Below, piece after piece: positions 26,000 to 33,774 of a stretch of 40,315 nt of DNA. Source of the DNA: Oscillospiraceae bacterium (GTDB lineage: Bacteria; Bacillota; Clostridia; Oscillospirales; Oscillospiraceae); contig JAFXPO010000024.1 of the NCBI GenBank assembly GCA_017527825.1, forward strand, positions 1 through 40,315, in the 5' to 3' direction. How positions within the stretch are numbered: position 1 is the stretch's first letter; every line of letters starts with the position of its first letter. The notes under the pieces were generated by a model. That model saw only the letters and a program-made list of their open reading frames with translations. It was not told the origin of the DNA and made no database searches. Position numbers and translations under genes: made by a program.

Positions 26000-28543
26000 A
26001 TGCCAAGGATATACGCAACAAAAGACCCCGCTGTTACCAAACGGGAATTGGATCATATGGAGCTGTCCCGCAGGGCGGCCGGTGAGTGCGTTGTGCTTCT
26101 GGAAAACGACGGCGCGCTGCCGCTTCACTCCGTTGGCAAGATCGCGCTGTACGGCAGCGGTGCGCGGCTGACGGTCAAGGGCGGCACAGGCTCGGGCGAC
26201 GTCAACAGCAGAAGCAGCGTCAGCGTCGAGCAAGGGCTGGAGAACGCCGGCTTCACGGTCACGACAAAGGCGTGGCTTCGACGGCATGACGAACAGTATG
26301 CCCGTGCGCGGCAAGCGTACCGGGAACAGATCGCGGCGCTTGTGGAGCGGGAAGGCATCAGCGAGTCCTTCGCGGTGTTCTATCAGCTTTTTCAGGTACC
26401 GGCTCCCGCGAACATCTCCGAAGAGGACGTTGCCGCTTCGGATACCGACACTGCGGTCTATGTGATCTCCCGCACCTCGGGCGAGGGCTCCGACCGCTTT
26501 TGCAGGCGCGGCGACTACCTGCTGTATGAGGAAGAAAAAACGCAGGTAGAGCAGCTTGCCGCAGCATATGACAAGCTGGTGGTTGTGCTGAACGTCGGCG
26601 GCGTGATGGATTTAAGCGAGCTGAGCGCAATTCCCGGCGTCAACGCCGTGCTGCTCATGTCCCAGCTCGGCGCGGCGGGAGGCAACGCGCTGGCCGACGT
26701 GCTTACAGGCAAGGTCAATCCCTCCGGCAAACTGACCGATACCTGGGCGAAGCGTTATGAGGATTATCCGTCCTCCGAATTTTTCAGCCATAACGACGGC
26801 AATGTGGACGACGAATACTACACCGAGGGCGTCTACGTCGGCTACCGCTATTTCGATACCTTCCATGTGGAGCCGCTGTATCCCTTTGGATACGGCAAAT
26901 CCTACACGACCTTCGGCATTGCCCCGGAGAGCGCGGCAGCCGACGGCGAGACCGTCCGGCTTTCTGTCAGCGTGCGGAATACCGGCGCATATGCCGGCAA
27001 GGAAGTCGTACAGCTCTACTGCTCCGCCCCAAGCGGGACGATTGCAAAGCCGTGGCAGGAGCTTGTCTGCTTTGCCAAAACGAAGCTGCTCTCGCCGGGT
27101 GAAGCAGAGACCGTCGAGCTTACTTTCTCCGCGCGTGATTTGGCGTCCTATTGCGAGGACTGCGCCGCGTGGGTGCTGGAAGCGGGCGATTACATCCTGC
27201 GCGTGGGCGGCAGCTCCCGCGACACGGTTCCCGCCGCCGTCCTGACGCTGGATCGGACGGTGAAAACGGAGCAGCTGAAAAACCTGTTTACGGACGCGGA
27301 CAGCGTGCGGGAAATCACCGCGCCGCCGGTCGAACGCGCCGCCGTTGATGAGAGCGTGCCGCACGTCGCGCTGTATGCCGACGCCATAGAAACCCGACAA
27401 GCTGTCTATCAAGAATCACGAGAGCCGTACACGACGGCGCAGAGCAAGACCCTGACGCTGGAAGATGTGCGTCACGGCGTATGCGCCGTGGAAGAGTTAA
27501 CCGCGCGGCTGACGGTGGAAGAAATGGCGACTCTCTGCGTCGGAACGCTGCGGCTGGACGAAGGCTCGGTGGTGGGCAACGCTTCTTATCTTGTGCCAGG
27601 CGCGGCGGGCGACACCAGCGCGATTTTGGAGCAAAGCCGCGGCATCCGACCGCTCATTCTCGCGGACGGCCCCGCGGGGCTGCGCCTTCAGCCGATATTC
27701 AAGACGGACAAGGCAGGGTGTCTGCTCCCCGGCGGCGAAGTGGTGGAGGGCAAAGGCGCCCCCTTCGATCCCGGATATACAGAGGACAATTCGGATACTT
27801 ATTACCAATATTGCACGGCAATCCCCGTGGGCTGGGCGCTGGCGCAGAGCTGGAACACCGTGCTGCTGGAGGAGATCGGCTCGATGGTGGGCGTGGAGAT
27901 GGAGCTGTTCGGCGTCGATCTCTGGCTGGCGCCCGCGCTGAACATTCACCGCAATCCGCTGTGCGGGAGGAACTTTGAGTATTATTCGGAGGACCCTGTC
28001 ATCAGCGGCAGGGCTGCCGCCGCAATCACGCGGGGCGTCCAGCGCCATGCCGGCAAGGGCACGACCATCAAGCACTTTGCGGCGAATTCGCAGGAGGACA
28101 ACCGCTACTTTTCCAACGCGCACATCAGCGAGCGCGCGATCCGCGAGATCTACATCAAGGGCTTTGAGCTTGCCGTCAGGGAGTCGCAGCCGAAATCCAT
28201 CATGACCTCGTACAACCTGCTCAACGGCGTCCACACTGCAAACAGTTACGACCTGCTGCAAGCTGTGGTGCGGGACGAGTGGGGATATCAAGGAGTGGTC
28301 ATGACGGACTGGTTTACCTCGCAGGAGCAGCCGGAGCAGGTGGGAGAGCACACGGATCGCTACCCGATTTCCGCGTCCACCGGCTGCGTCTATGCCGGCA
28401 ACGACATTCAGATGCCGGGCTGTCAGAAGAACGTGGACGACATCATCGAAGCGGTCACGACCAGCAGGGAGATCGACGGCTATCGCGTGACGCTTGCCGA
28501 TTTGCAGCAGTGCGCGGCAAACGTGATTCGCGCAACTCTGTGA
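26000..28543 (+). CDS. GH3 beta-glucosidase with inverted domain order
   Basis: An 847-residue family 3 enzyme in which the usual C-terminal half comes first. Residues about 15-260 are the alpha/beta sandwich domain (CVVLLENDGALPL, then GVNAVLLMSQLGAAGGNALAD). Residues about 300-410 are the fibronectin III-like domain starting after PFGYGKSYTTF. Residues about 490-845 are the TIM-barrel domain with KHFAANSQEDNR and the nucleophile Asp770 in VVMTDWF. Domain-inverted GH3 enzymes are known from Butyrivibrio and Ruminococcus beta-glucosidases. No signal peptide, so it would hydrolyse imported or phosphorylase-resistant oligosaccharides in the cytoplasm. The ATG at 26000 follows AGGAGGT; the frame extends upstream through the intergenic hairpin and is not used. 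Confidence 0.93.
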   Translation: MPRIYATKDPAVTKRELDHMELSRRAAGECVVLLENDGALPLHSVGKIALYGSGARLTVKGGTGSGDVNSRSSVSVEQGLENAGFTVTTKAWLRRHDEQYARARQAYREQIAALVEREGISESFAVFYQLFQVPAPANISEEDVAASDTDTAVYVISRTSGEGSDRFCRRGDYLLYEEEKTQVEQLAAAYDKLVVVLNVGGVMDLSELSAIPGVNAVLLMSQLGAAGGNALADVLTGKVNPSGKLTDTWAKRYEDYPSSEFFSHNDGNVDDEYYTEGVYVGYRYFDTFHVEPLYPFGYGKSYTTFGIAPESAAADGETVRLSVSVRNTGAYAGKEVVQLYCSAPSGTIAKPWQELVCFAKTKLLSPGEAETVELTFSARDLASYCEDCAAWVLEAGDYILRVGGSSRDTVPAAVLTLDRTVKTEQLKNLFTDADSVREITAPPVERAAVDESVPHVALYADAIETRQAVYQESREPYTTAQSKTLTLEDVRHGVCAVEELTARLTVEEMATLCVGTLRLDEGSVVGNASYLVPGAAGDTSAILEQSRGIRPLILADGPAGLRLQPIFKTDKAGCLLPGGEVVEGKGAPFDPGYTEDNSDTYYQYCTAIPVGWALAQSWNTVLLEEIGSMVGVEMELFGVDLWLAPALNIHRNPLCGRNFEYYSEDPVISGRAAAAITRGVQRHAGKGTTIKHFAANSQEDNRYFSNAHISERAIREIYIKGFELAVRESQPKSIMTSYNLLNGVHTANSYDLLQAVVRDEWGYQGVVMTDWFTSQEQPEQVGEHTDRYPISASTGCVYAGNDIQMPGCQKNVDDIIEAVTTSREIDGYRVTLADLQQCAANVIRATL

Positions 28544-28563
28544 ATAATAAACAAAATAACATA

Positions 28564-29421
28564 TCACGCCAAATCGCAATACGTCATGCTCGCTTCCCAC
28601 AGCTCCTGTGCGTTTTCCCGGCTGTACGAAAGCGCCGACGACTTTGCCGTGTTCGTGCTGCGGTCGAAGTATTGGCCGCTGATTCCCCGATAGGCGTCAT
28701 TTGTGATCAGTTCCGCCAAAGCGTCGGACGAACTCTCCAGTTTGCCGTACCGATCCGGCATGGTGGTCTTAACCACCAGTTCCCGCGCTTTGCCGCCGCC
28801 CTTGGAGAAGTTTGTGCTCGCCATAAACCCCGGATTGAAAGCGTTGACTGTGATCCGCGAACCGTTCTCACGAAGACGACGATCCAGCTCATGCGTAAAA
28901 TAGATCATGCACAGCTTGGAATAGGCGTATTTCCTGCGGTCGTCCTCTTTGGGATGAGCCAGCAGCTCCGCGCCCGGCCAGTCGATGCCACCGGGCGGAT
29001 TGTGCATATCGGACGACACGTTGAAGATCGCGGCCTCCTCCGTCATGTGCGGAAGCAGGAGCTGCGTCAGAAGAAAATGTCCAAGGTAATTCGTCGCAAA
29101 GACCAGCTCGAAGCCGTCCTCTGTCGTGCCGGTATTGCCCATCGAAGAGATGCCTGCATTGTTGACTAGAACGTCCGACTTCTCTCCGGAGGCAATGAAA
29201 TTTTCCGCAAATGCGCGGACTGAGACAAGGGATGATGTATCCAGCGGCATGACTTCGATATGGGCGTTTCCTGTTTCGCCGACGATCTGCTCCTTCGCCT
29301 TTTGCGCCTTCTCCGGATTGCGGCAGGCAAGTATCACTTTGTATTCCGGGTTTCCGACGACCTTTTTCGCGGTCTCAAAACCGAGACCGGAGTTGCCGCC
29401 TGTGATGATGATTGTTTTCAT
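28564..29421 (-). CDS. Short-chain dehydrogenase/reductase
   Basis: A 285-residue SDR-family oxidoreductase, of the subgroup resembling protochlorophyllide reductase and retinol dehydrogenases. The cofactor loop TGGNSGLG is at residues 7-14, NNAG follows, and the catalytic pair is in YAYSK after the NVSSDMH serine segment. The ATG at 29421 follows GGGGAGGAAAAG; the open frame runs further upstream into the MarR gene but without a site. It lies 28 bases after marR on the same strand, so the pair is an operon. The substrate is unknown, and detoxification of a reactive carbonyl or aromatic compound is a guess from the regulator type. It converges on the GH3 gene with a 20-base gap. Confidence 0.87.
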   Translation of the reverse strand: MKTIIITGGNSGLGFETAKKVVGNPEYKVILACRNPEKAQKAKEQIVGETGNAHIEVMPLDTSSLVSVRAFAENFIASGEKSDVLVNNAGISSMGNTGTTEDGFELVFATNYLGHFLLTQLLLPHMTEEAAIFNVSSDMHNPPGGIDWPGAELLAHPKEDDRRKYAYSKLCMIYFTHELDRRLRENGSRITVNAFNPGFMASTNFSKGGGKARELVVKTTMPDRYGKLESSSDALAELITNDAYRGISGQYFDRSTNTAKSSALSYSRENAQELWEASMTYCDLA

Positions 29422-29449
29422 AGTTCTTTTCCTCCCCGAATATCCGTGC

Positions 29450-29872
29450 CTAATCCCCAACGCCCAGCAGCTTTTGCAGAAGCGAGACAAGCTGCTTGCG
29501 CTCCTCTTCATCAAGCCGCTGCGTAAGCCGGCTTTCGAGCAACGCGCCGATTCCTTCCAGTGTCTCCCGTTCTGAAAGAGCCATTTCCGTAAGCGAGATT
29601 GCCTTGCTGCGCCGATCCCCTGGATTCTCGACGCGCGTGACAAACCCCTTCTCCTCCAGCGCGTCCAACAGCCCGATTGCCGTGGGGTGCGTCAGAGAAT
29701 AGCACTTTTCCAAATCGACCATCTTGACCGTTTCGTCTTGGTGCATATAGAGATACTTCAAAATCTTATACTGCGCCGCCGTCAGATTATGGGAGAGAAA
29801 CAGAGGATTTGATATCTTATCAAACTCCAGCGACGCCTTCTTTACCAGAATGGCAACCTTGTCAATTTTCAT
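29450..29872 (-). CDS. MarR-family transcriptional regulator
   Basis: A 140-residue winged-helix repressor. The recognition region MVDLEKCYSLTHPTAIGLLDALEEKGFVTR is followed by the wing NPGDRRSKAISLTE, both typical of MarR. N- and C-terminal helices would form the dimer. The start follows TGGAGGTTGCA. Its promoter carries an inverted repeat between the -35 and -10 boxes, so it very probably represses itself and the downstream dehydrogenase until a small ligand binds. Confidence 0.92.
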   Translation of the reverse strand: MKIDKVAILVKKASLEFDKISNPLFLSHNLTAAQYKILKYLYMHQDETVKMVDLEKCYSLTHPTAIGLLDALEEKGFVTRVENPGDRRSKAISLTEMALSERETLEGIGALLESRLTQRLDEEERKQLVSLLQKLLGVGD

Positions 29873-29905
29873 TGCAACCTCCAGAACAATAAGTAGCTCC
29901 CTGCC

Positions 29906-29934
29906 ATAATAAAGTAGGAAGCTACTTTTGTCAA
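29906..29934 (-). promoter_or_regulatory. marR promoter with embedded operator
   Basis: On the minus strand TTGACA (29934-29929), 17 bp, TATTAT (29911-29906). The inverted repeat AAAGTAGGAAGCTACTTT (29911-29928) fills the spacer. A related half-site AAGTAGCT lies at 29891-29898 in the leader. A repressor here would block RNA polymerase directly. Confidence 0.75.
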
Positions 29935-29949
29935 GCGTATATCAAAAGT

Positions 29950-30500
29950 GTTGAAGAAAACGATTGTATTCTCAACAACAGCCGATTCATTGGGCCAGCT
30001 ATGATAACAACTAAATCATAATTGGTCGCATTGCAAAACCTGAGGCGTAGCGGATCAAGCTAATCTTTAGTTACTGCGCCGAAGGGTTTTCGTCGCTCGA
30101 GAATGGGATATCTTTGACCACAGCGCAAGTCATAGACCGCAACCGCAACATGCGGAAGCAGTGGAGCGGAGATGTTCAAAAAGCAACGATTACTGCAACA
30201 GAAACGCCTGTGCGGAACGTAAATTGTTGCAAAAATATAAGAATAGCCGCTGGGGGTCAAGAGGCCGTGAGTTCAAGTCTATGCGCGGCTGTAGAAGTAT
30301 TTTAAAACGAAAAAAGTTAGATTTTCTCCACGCGGAGCTCTAAAATGTTAACAAATATTAAGTGTCCACAACTGGTTTACTGAAAATTACTGCAAAATCG
30401 ACATGCCAAATGCAGTAGTAGCGGTTTGCAAGACGTGAAACCCTTGCTTTTAAGCGGCTTACCGGTGTTTGAGTCACCTGCGCGATTTATGCTTCAGTTC
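29950..30500. other. Noncoding flank of the mobile element
   Basis: About 550 AT-rich bases without an open frame that has a ribosome binding site or family resemblance. It separates the MarR operon from the tRNA-derived att sequence. I could not find the 5' half of a tRNA here. Confidence 0.5.
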
Positions 30501-30545
30501 TTCACACGCAGGAGGTCACTGGTTCGAGTCCAGCAGTCTCCACCA
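30501..30545 (+). other. tRNA 3' portion, probable att site of the element
   Basis: The sequence runs from an anticodon loop (TTCACAC, closed on the 3' side by GCAGG) through a T-arm (CTGGTTCGAGTCCAG) to an acceptor strand AGTCTCC and ACCA. The loop would give anticodon CAC (valine). The matching 5' acceptor strand GGAGACT and a D-arm are not found upstream, so it is not an intact gene. The integrase gene begins about 150 bases away with its 3' end facing this point, as usual for elements that insert at tRNA 3' ends. Confidence 0.6.
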
Positions 30546-30548
30546 TGA

Positions 30549-30585
30549 AACACCTTGAAATCGAAAGATTTCGAGGTGTTTTTCT
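30549..30585 (+). terminator. Terminator after the tRNA portion
   Basis: AACACCTTGAAATC and GATTTCGAGGTGTT form a 14-bp stem (one G-U pair) with a GAAA tetraloop, followed by TTTCT. It lies immediately after CCA, where a tRNA terminator would be. Confidence 0.8.
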
Positions 30586-30700
30586 AACTTCTGGGGCAAG
30601 AAAAAATCGTCGTAAAATGTGTACGACAAAAATACGACAGTTTTGCGAAAAAGCTGTCACGAAAAAAGAGAAAAGGAAGCTGCTTTTGGCAACCTCCCTT

Positions 30701-31852
30701 TCACTCTTTCTTGTCCTTTTCCTTGGTTTCCAGCAAAGCGTTCCGCAGGGTCTCGGGGCTGGTGTGGTCGTAAATCTTCGTGAGCATTTTCAGGTCGCTG
30801 TGTCCCAAGAGGCGGGCAACCATGTACGGGTCGATACCCTGTGCGATCCAGAGCGTCGCTCGTGTGTGTCGCAGCTCGTGAGGCGAGAGGATCGGTATGT
30901 CGGGGTGCTCCGCATTCAGCCTGCGCATGAAGGGATAATAGACCCGATTTGCCCAGTTGTTCGGATTGTAGGGCCTTCCCTCGGGACTGTGGATGACGTA
31001 CTCGGTGGGAATCTCCCGTTTGCCGACCTTGACGGTGCGCGGAGCCTGTGATAACCTAGTCCAAAGAGCCTCGTCCGTGATGGGAACGATGCGCTTGCGG
31101 AATTTGTTTTTGAGACCATCGCTACTGAGAACCTGCTTGTCCGCATCGGCGTCGTGGTAGACGACCAGCCCCTGTGTGATGCAAATGCTCCGCTGCTCTG
31201 TGTCAATGTCGTCCCAGCGGAGGCCTAGAAGTTCGCTGCGGGATACTCCGGTTTCGAGCATCAACATGAGCGACAGCCCGTTTTCCGCCTCCTTCGCGGC
31301 GCTGTAAACGATGTCATACTGCTCCTGTGTGAAGGCGTGCTTATCCTTGACAGTCTTGTACTGAGGGAGTTTGATGCTCTTTGTGATGGGACTTTTCGCG
31401 CAAAGCTGGTTGTCTACGGCGGTGTCAAAGATCAGCTTCAAGCAGTTGTAGTCCTTTTTCACAGTTTCCGGCGCATATTTTTGTGCGGCTTGATTGAGAT
31501 ATGTCTGAATGTGGATGGGCTTGATGTCGTCCATATTCATCTTGCCGAAGTACGGAATCAGATGGCGCTGCACCGGCTCCAAATAGGTTCCGCTATATGT
31601 GTTGGGCTTGACATAGGGCTTTTTGTAGGTTTCCAGGCAGGAGAGCGCCCATGCCGAAAACTTCTCCGCCTTGATGACGCTGCTGCCCGTGACGCACAGC
31701 TCCATTTCGTAGCGGAGCTTATAATCCTCGGCCTTGCGTTTTGCGTCCTTGAGGCTCTTCGTGCTGTAGAATGACTTGCGGATCGTTTCGCCCGTAACCG
31801 GATGCTTTCCGAGCGTCGCCTTGTACTCATAGCGTTTCTTCGCCTTTGGCAT
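30701..31852 (-). CDS. int: Tyrosine recombinase (integrase)
   Basis: A 383-residue phage/ICE-type integrase that inserts and excises the element. The N-terminus (YEYKATLGKHPVTGETIRKS) is an arm-binding beta-sheet domain, residues 60-160 a SAM-like core-binding domain, and the rest the catalytic domain with Arg205 (TGVSRSELLGLRW), His325-x-x-Arg328 (HELRHTR), His351 (LLGHSD) and the nucleophile Tyr361. The ATG follows GGAGGTGCGACC. The adjacent tRNA portion is its likely target. It is last in the minus-strand gene series that begins with parB. Confidence 0.95.
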   Translation of the reverse strand: MPKAKKRYEYKATLGKHPVTGETIRKSFYSTKSLKDAKRKAEDYKLRYEMELCVTGSSVIKAEKFSAWALSCLETYKKPYVKPNTYSGTYLEPVQRHLIPYFGKMNMDDIKPIHIQTYLNQAAQKYAPETVKKDYNCLKLIFDTAVDNQLCAKSPITKSIKLPQYKTVKDKHAFTQEQYDIVYSAAKEAENGLSLMLMLETGVSRSELLGLRWDDIDTEQRSICITQGLVVYHDADADKQVLSSDGLKNKFRKRIVPITDEALWTRLSQAPRTVKVGKREIPTEYVIHSPEGRPYNPNNWANRVYYPFMRRLNAEHPDIPILSPHELRHTRATLWIAQGIDPYMVARLLGHSDLKMLTKIYDHTSPETLRNALLETKEKDKKE

Positions 31853-31879
31853 GGTCGCACCTCCTTTCGGCTAGGATTG

Positions 31880-31906
31880 CCGGGGAGAGGACGAGCCCCT
31901 CCCCGG
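31880..31906 (-). terminator. Hairpin between xis and int
   Basis: CCGGGGAG and CTCCCCGG form an 8-bp GC-rich stem with an 11-base loop. No T-run follows on the minus strand, so it may only limit int expression relative to xis. Confidence 0.45.
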
Positions 31907-31913
31907 TGGTGAT

Positions 31914-32174
31914 TTACGCGGCCAGTGTATAGACGCCCTTGGTCAGCCACGCTACGAACGTGATCGTTGGGATCTTGTACGCCGACCGATCGCCGAGCCG
32001 CCACGAGAACCCGAAGGGGCAGTTGCCGCTCTCGATGCTGGCGCGGAGCGCGGGTTCCTTGATGTGAAGGAAGTCTGCCGCCGCGGCAACGGGAATGTAG
32101 AGCGGGTATGCCTCTACGAGCGCGCTGAGTTCGTCGAGACGGGTGGATAGCAGGGTTTGCGCGTTGGTGTTCAT
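31914..32174 (-). CDS. xis: Excisionase-like DNA-binding protein
   Basis: An 86-residue protein directly upstream of the integrase. The middle (YIPVAAAADFLHIKEPALRA) reads as a helix-turn-helix of the MerR/excisionase type, followed by a wing-like GDRSAYKIPT. Size, position and motif suggest it directs excision, but the assignment rests mainly on context. The ATG follows AAAGGAGGCGATTAAG. A palindrome lies in its leader region. Confidence 0.65.
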   Translation of the reverse strand: MNTNAQTLLSTRLDELSALVEAYPLYIPVAAAADFLHIKEPALRASIESGNCPFGFSWRLGDRSAYKIPTITFVAWLTKGVYTLAA

Positions 32175-32217
32175 CTTAATCGCCTCCTTTTTGCGGTTTG
32201 TAGATTGTCGGCTTCTT

Positions 32218-32237
32218 TATACTACTTGTATAGTATA
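32218..32237. promoter_or_regulatory. Palindrome upstream of xis
   Basis: TATACTA (32218-32224) and TAGTATA (32231-32237) are perfect arms around a six-base centre. It lies 44 bases before the xis start and overlaps TATA-like sequence, so an operator at an xis-int promoter is plausible. Confidence 0.45.
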
Positions 32238-32265
32238 TATTTTCTTTCCTGCCGGTTTCGGATGA

Positions 32266-33042
32266 TTACCGTGCTGGTTCGATATCCAGTCCCCGTTCAT
32301 AACCAAGGCTGCGCTGGCGCTGCCGTTCCTCATTGCGTTCCTGAATGGCGCGCTTCTCATCGCCCCGTTCGGTGCGCTCGCCGCGGAGCTCCTTCTGATA
32401 GTCCACGAGGCTAAGGTAGATCGTGGGCTCTTTGTCATAAATGCCTTGCACCTCGTAAGAGTCCGGGCTGACACGCTCTTTCCGGCCCGCGCGCTCGTAG
32501 CCGAGATTGACCACACGCGCCCAGCCAGCCCTCCACGCATTGACATAGCTGCGCTTGTTGTGTTCCCGATCCTTCTTCCTGCTGAGGCCGTCGCCATCAA
32601 GGACTCGCGTGGCGATCAAAACGTGCGCGTGCGGGTTGTTTTTCGATGGATCGGTAGGATTGCGCTTGTCGTGAATTGCCACGACGGCACACAAGCCCTT
32701 GTCCGTGAAGTTCTCGGTCACAAAATCCTTCGTGATTCGAACGAGATCTTCTGCGGAGAGTTCGTTTGGCAAGGAGCACTTGAACTCTCGCGCCGTACGG
32801 GCATCATAGCGGGCTTCGGCCGCATCAAGCCGGTTGCAGAGTATCTGCATGCTGCGTAACTCCTGCGGAGCACCGACCGGCAGGAAAACCTCGCAATAGA
32901 GTACGTCCGAGCGATGCCTATAGTGGGGAGTATCCAAATACAGGTCTTGCATCCGCTCACCGCTGACGTAATTGAGGCGGCAAGCAAGAGAGTGCCCCTT
33001 GCCGCGGCTTACATTGCCAATGTCGAAATGAAAGTTTGCCAT
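32266..33042 (-). CDS. Compact MobA/MobL-type relaxase
   Basis: A 258-residue protein matching the nicking domain of MOBQ relaxases, which cut and carry one strand during mobilisation. The segment ACRLNYVSGERMQDLY parallels the family's 'AAYRSGE.L.D' with a candidate nucleophile Tyr25. The metal-binding histidines are His124 (AIHD) and His138/His140 (NPHAHV). The tail is highly charged. Most MobA/MobL proteins are longer, with a primase or helicase tail that is missing here. The stop of the small upstream protein is three bases away, and the coupling protein lies three genes upstream. Confidence 0.82.
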   Translation of the reverse strand: MANFHFDIGNVSRGKGHSLACRLNYVSGERMQDLYLDTPHYRHRSDVLYCEVFLPVGAPQELRSMQILCNRLDAAEARYDARTAREFKCSLPNELSAEDLVRITKDFVTENFTDKGLCAVVAIHDKRNPTDPSKNNPHAHVLIATRVLDGDGLSRKKDREHNKRSYVNAWRAGWARVVNLGYERAGRKERVSPDSYEVQGIYDKEPTIYLSLVDYQKELRGERTERGDEKRAIQERNEERQRQRSLGYERGLDIEPAR

Positions 33043-33045
33043 TTT

Positions 33046-33372
33046 TTAATCCTCCCGAATAAAACCGTCAATTACCCCGGATAAGTAATCTGCTGCCTCG
33101 ATCGTGCGTTCCAACCGATATCTGGCGTGAGCCCGCTTGATACGCTTACGCAACCTAACGTTCCAATTGACAAAGGCGTCATCCGCTGTTCTGCGAGCGA
33201 AAGCCTTATCGATCTGCGCCTTCTCTTTGATCGCCTGCTCGGCGGTGACGGCTTTCAAGCGGAAACGGACAGCTAGGCACGCGATCGCCTGATAGGCGGC
33301 CTGATCGGTCAAGGACAGGTTTTCGGGCATTGGTTCGTTAGCCTTCGCCAAGGCTTCCAGACTGCGTTCCAT
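33046..33372 (-). CDS. Hypothetical helical protein of the mobilisation operon
   Basis: A 108-residue unrecognised protein, mostly helical and rich in Ala, Arg and Lys, ending two to three bases before the relaxase. The ATG at 33372 is preceded by GAGGAGGTGCGCG, which lies inside the end of the upstream gene; the two reading frames overlap by 35 bases. A role as relaxosome accessory protein is a guess from position. Confidence 0.6.
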   Translation of the reverse strand: MERSLEALAKANEPMPENLSLTDQAAYQAIACLAVRFRLKAVTAEQAIKEKAQIDKAFARRTADDAFVNWNVRLRKRIKRAHARYRLERTIEAADYLSGVIDGFIRED

Positions 33373-33730
33373 CGCGCACCTCCTCCTCGCTTCCGTCCGA
33401 TGTGTAAGTGGACGCGCAGAACAGATCACACTGTTCACCGTAGATCTCGCAGACGGTGTTCTTCAGCATGCCGATGAGTTCAGGGCTGTCGGCCATGAGC
33501 TTGAGAACATGGTTCAGCATCAAGAAACGCACGGCGTTCTCTGCTTTGGTGCCCGGTTCGATCTGGCGCAGCTCCGGGAAGTGCTCGCAGACCATCCCGC
33601 CGACGATGTAGTTCTGGCGCTGGACTCGCCTGCGCAGGCGAGTTCGCTCCTCCCGTGCCGCGAGGCGGCGCTGACGTTCCGCCGCCTCGATTCTGTCGTT
33701 TGCCGCGTTGAGATCTTCAATGGATATCAT
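33338..33730 (-). CDS. Hypothetical protein with coiled-coil N-terminus
   Basis: A 130-residue unrecognised protein. Residues 1-38 are strongly charged and likely coiled coil (ANDRIEAAERQRRLAAREER). The middle (FPELRQIEPGTKAENAVRFL) is helical, and the tail acidic and Ser/Gly-rich. Start by AAGGAGGATAAGCG-ATG. It lies between the coupling protein and the relaxase, as relaxosome accessory proteins often do. Confidence 0.62.
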   Translation of the reverse strand: MISIEDLNAANDRIEAAERQRRLAAREERTRLRRRVQRQNYIVGGMVCEHFPELRQIEPGTKAENAVRFLMLNHVLKLMADSPELIGMLKNTVCEIYGEQCDLFCASTYTSDGSEEEVRDGTQSGSLGEG

Positions 33731-33774
33731 CGCTTATCCTCCTTGTATTTGTTGTATTGATGTGTCCGGGGGCG

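Noticed and set aside
30268..30300. Second tRNA-like T-arm (GAGTTCAAGTC) in the left flank
   Set aside because: The arms around the loop do not pair beyond two bases and no acceptor strand or anticodon arm is present.
30455..30545. Intact tRNA gene
   Set aside because: Only the half from the anticodon loop onward fits; the CCTGC needed for the anticodon stem lies 19 bases too far away and the D-arm and 5' acceptor strand are missing.
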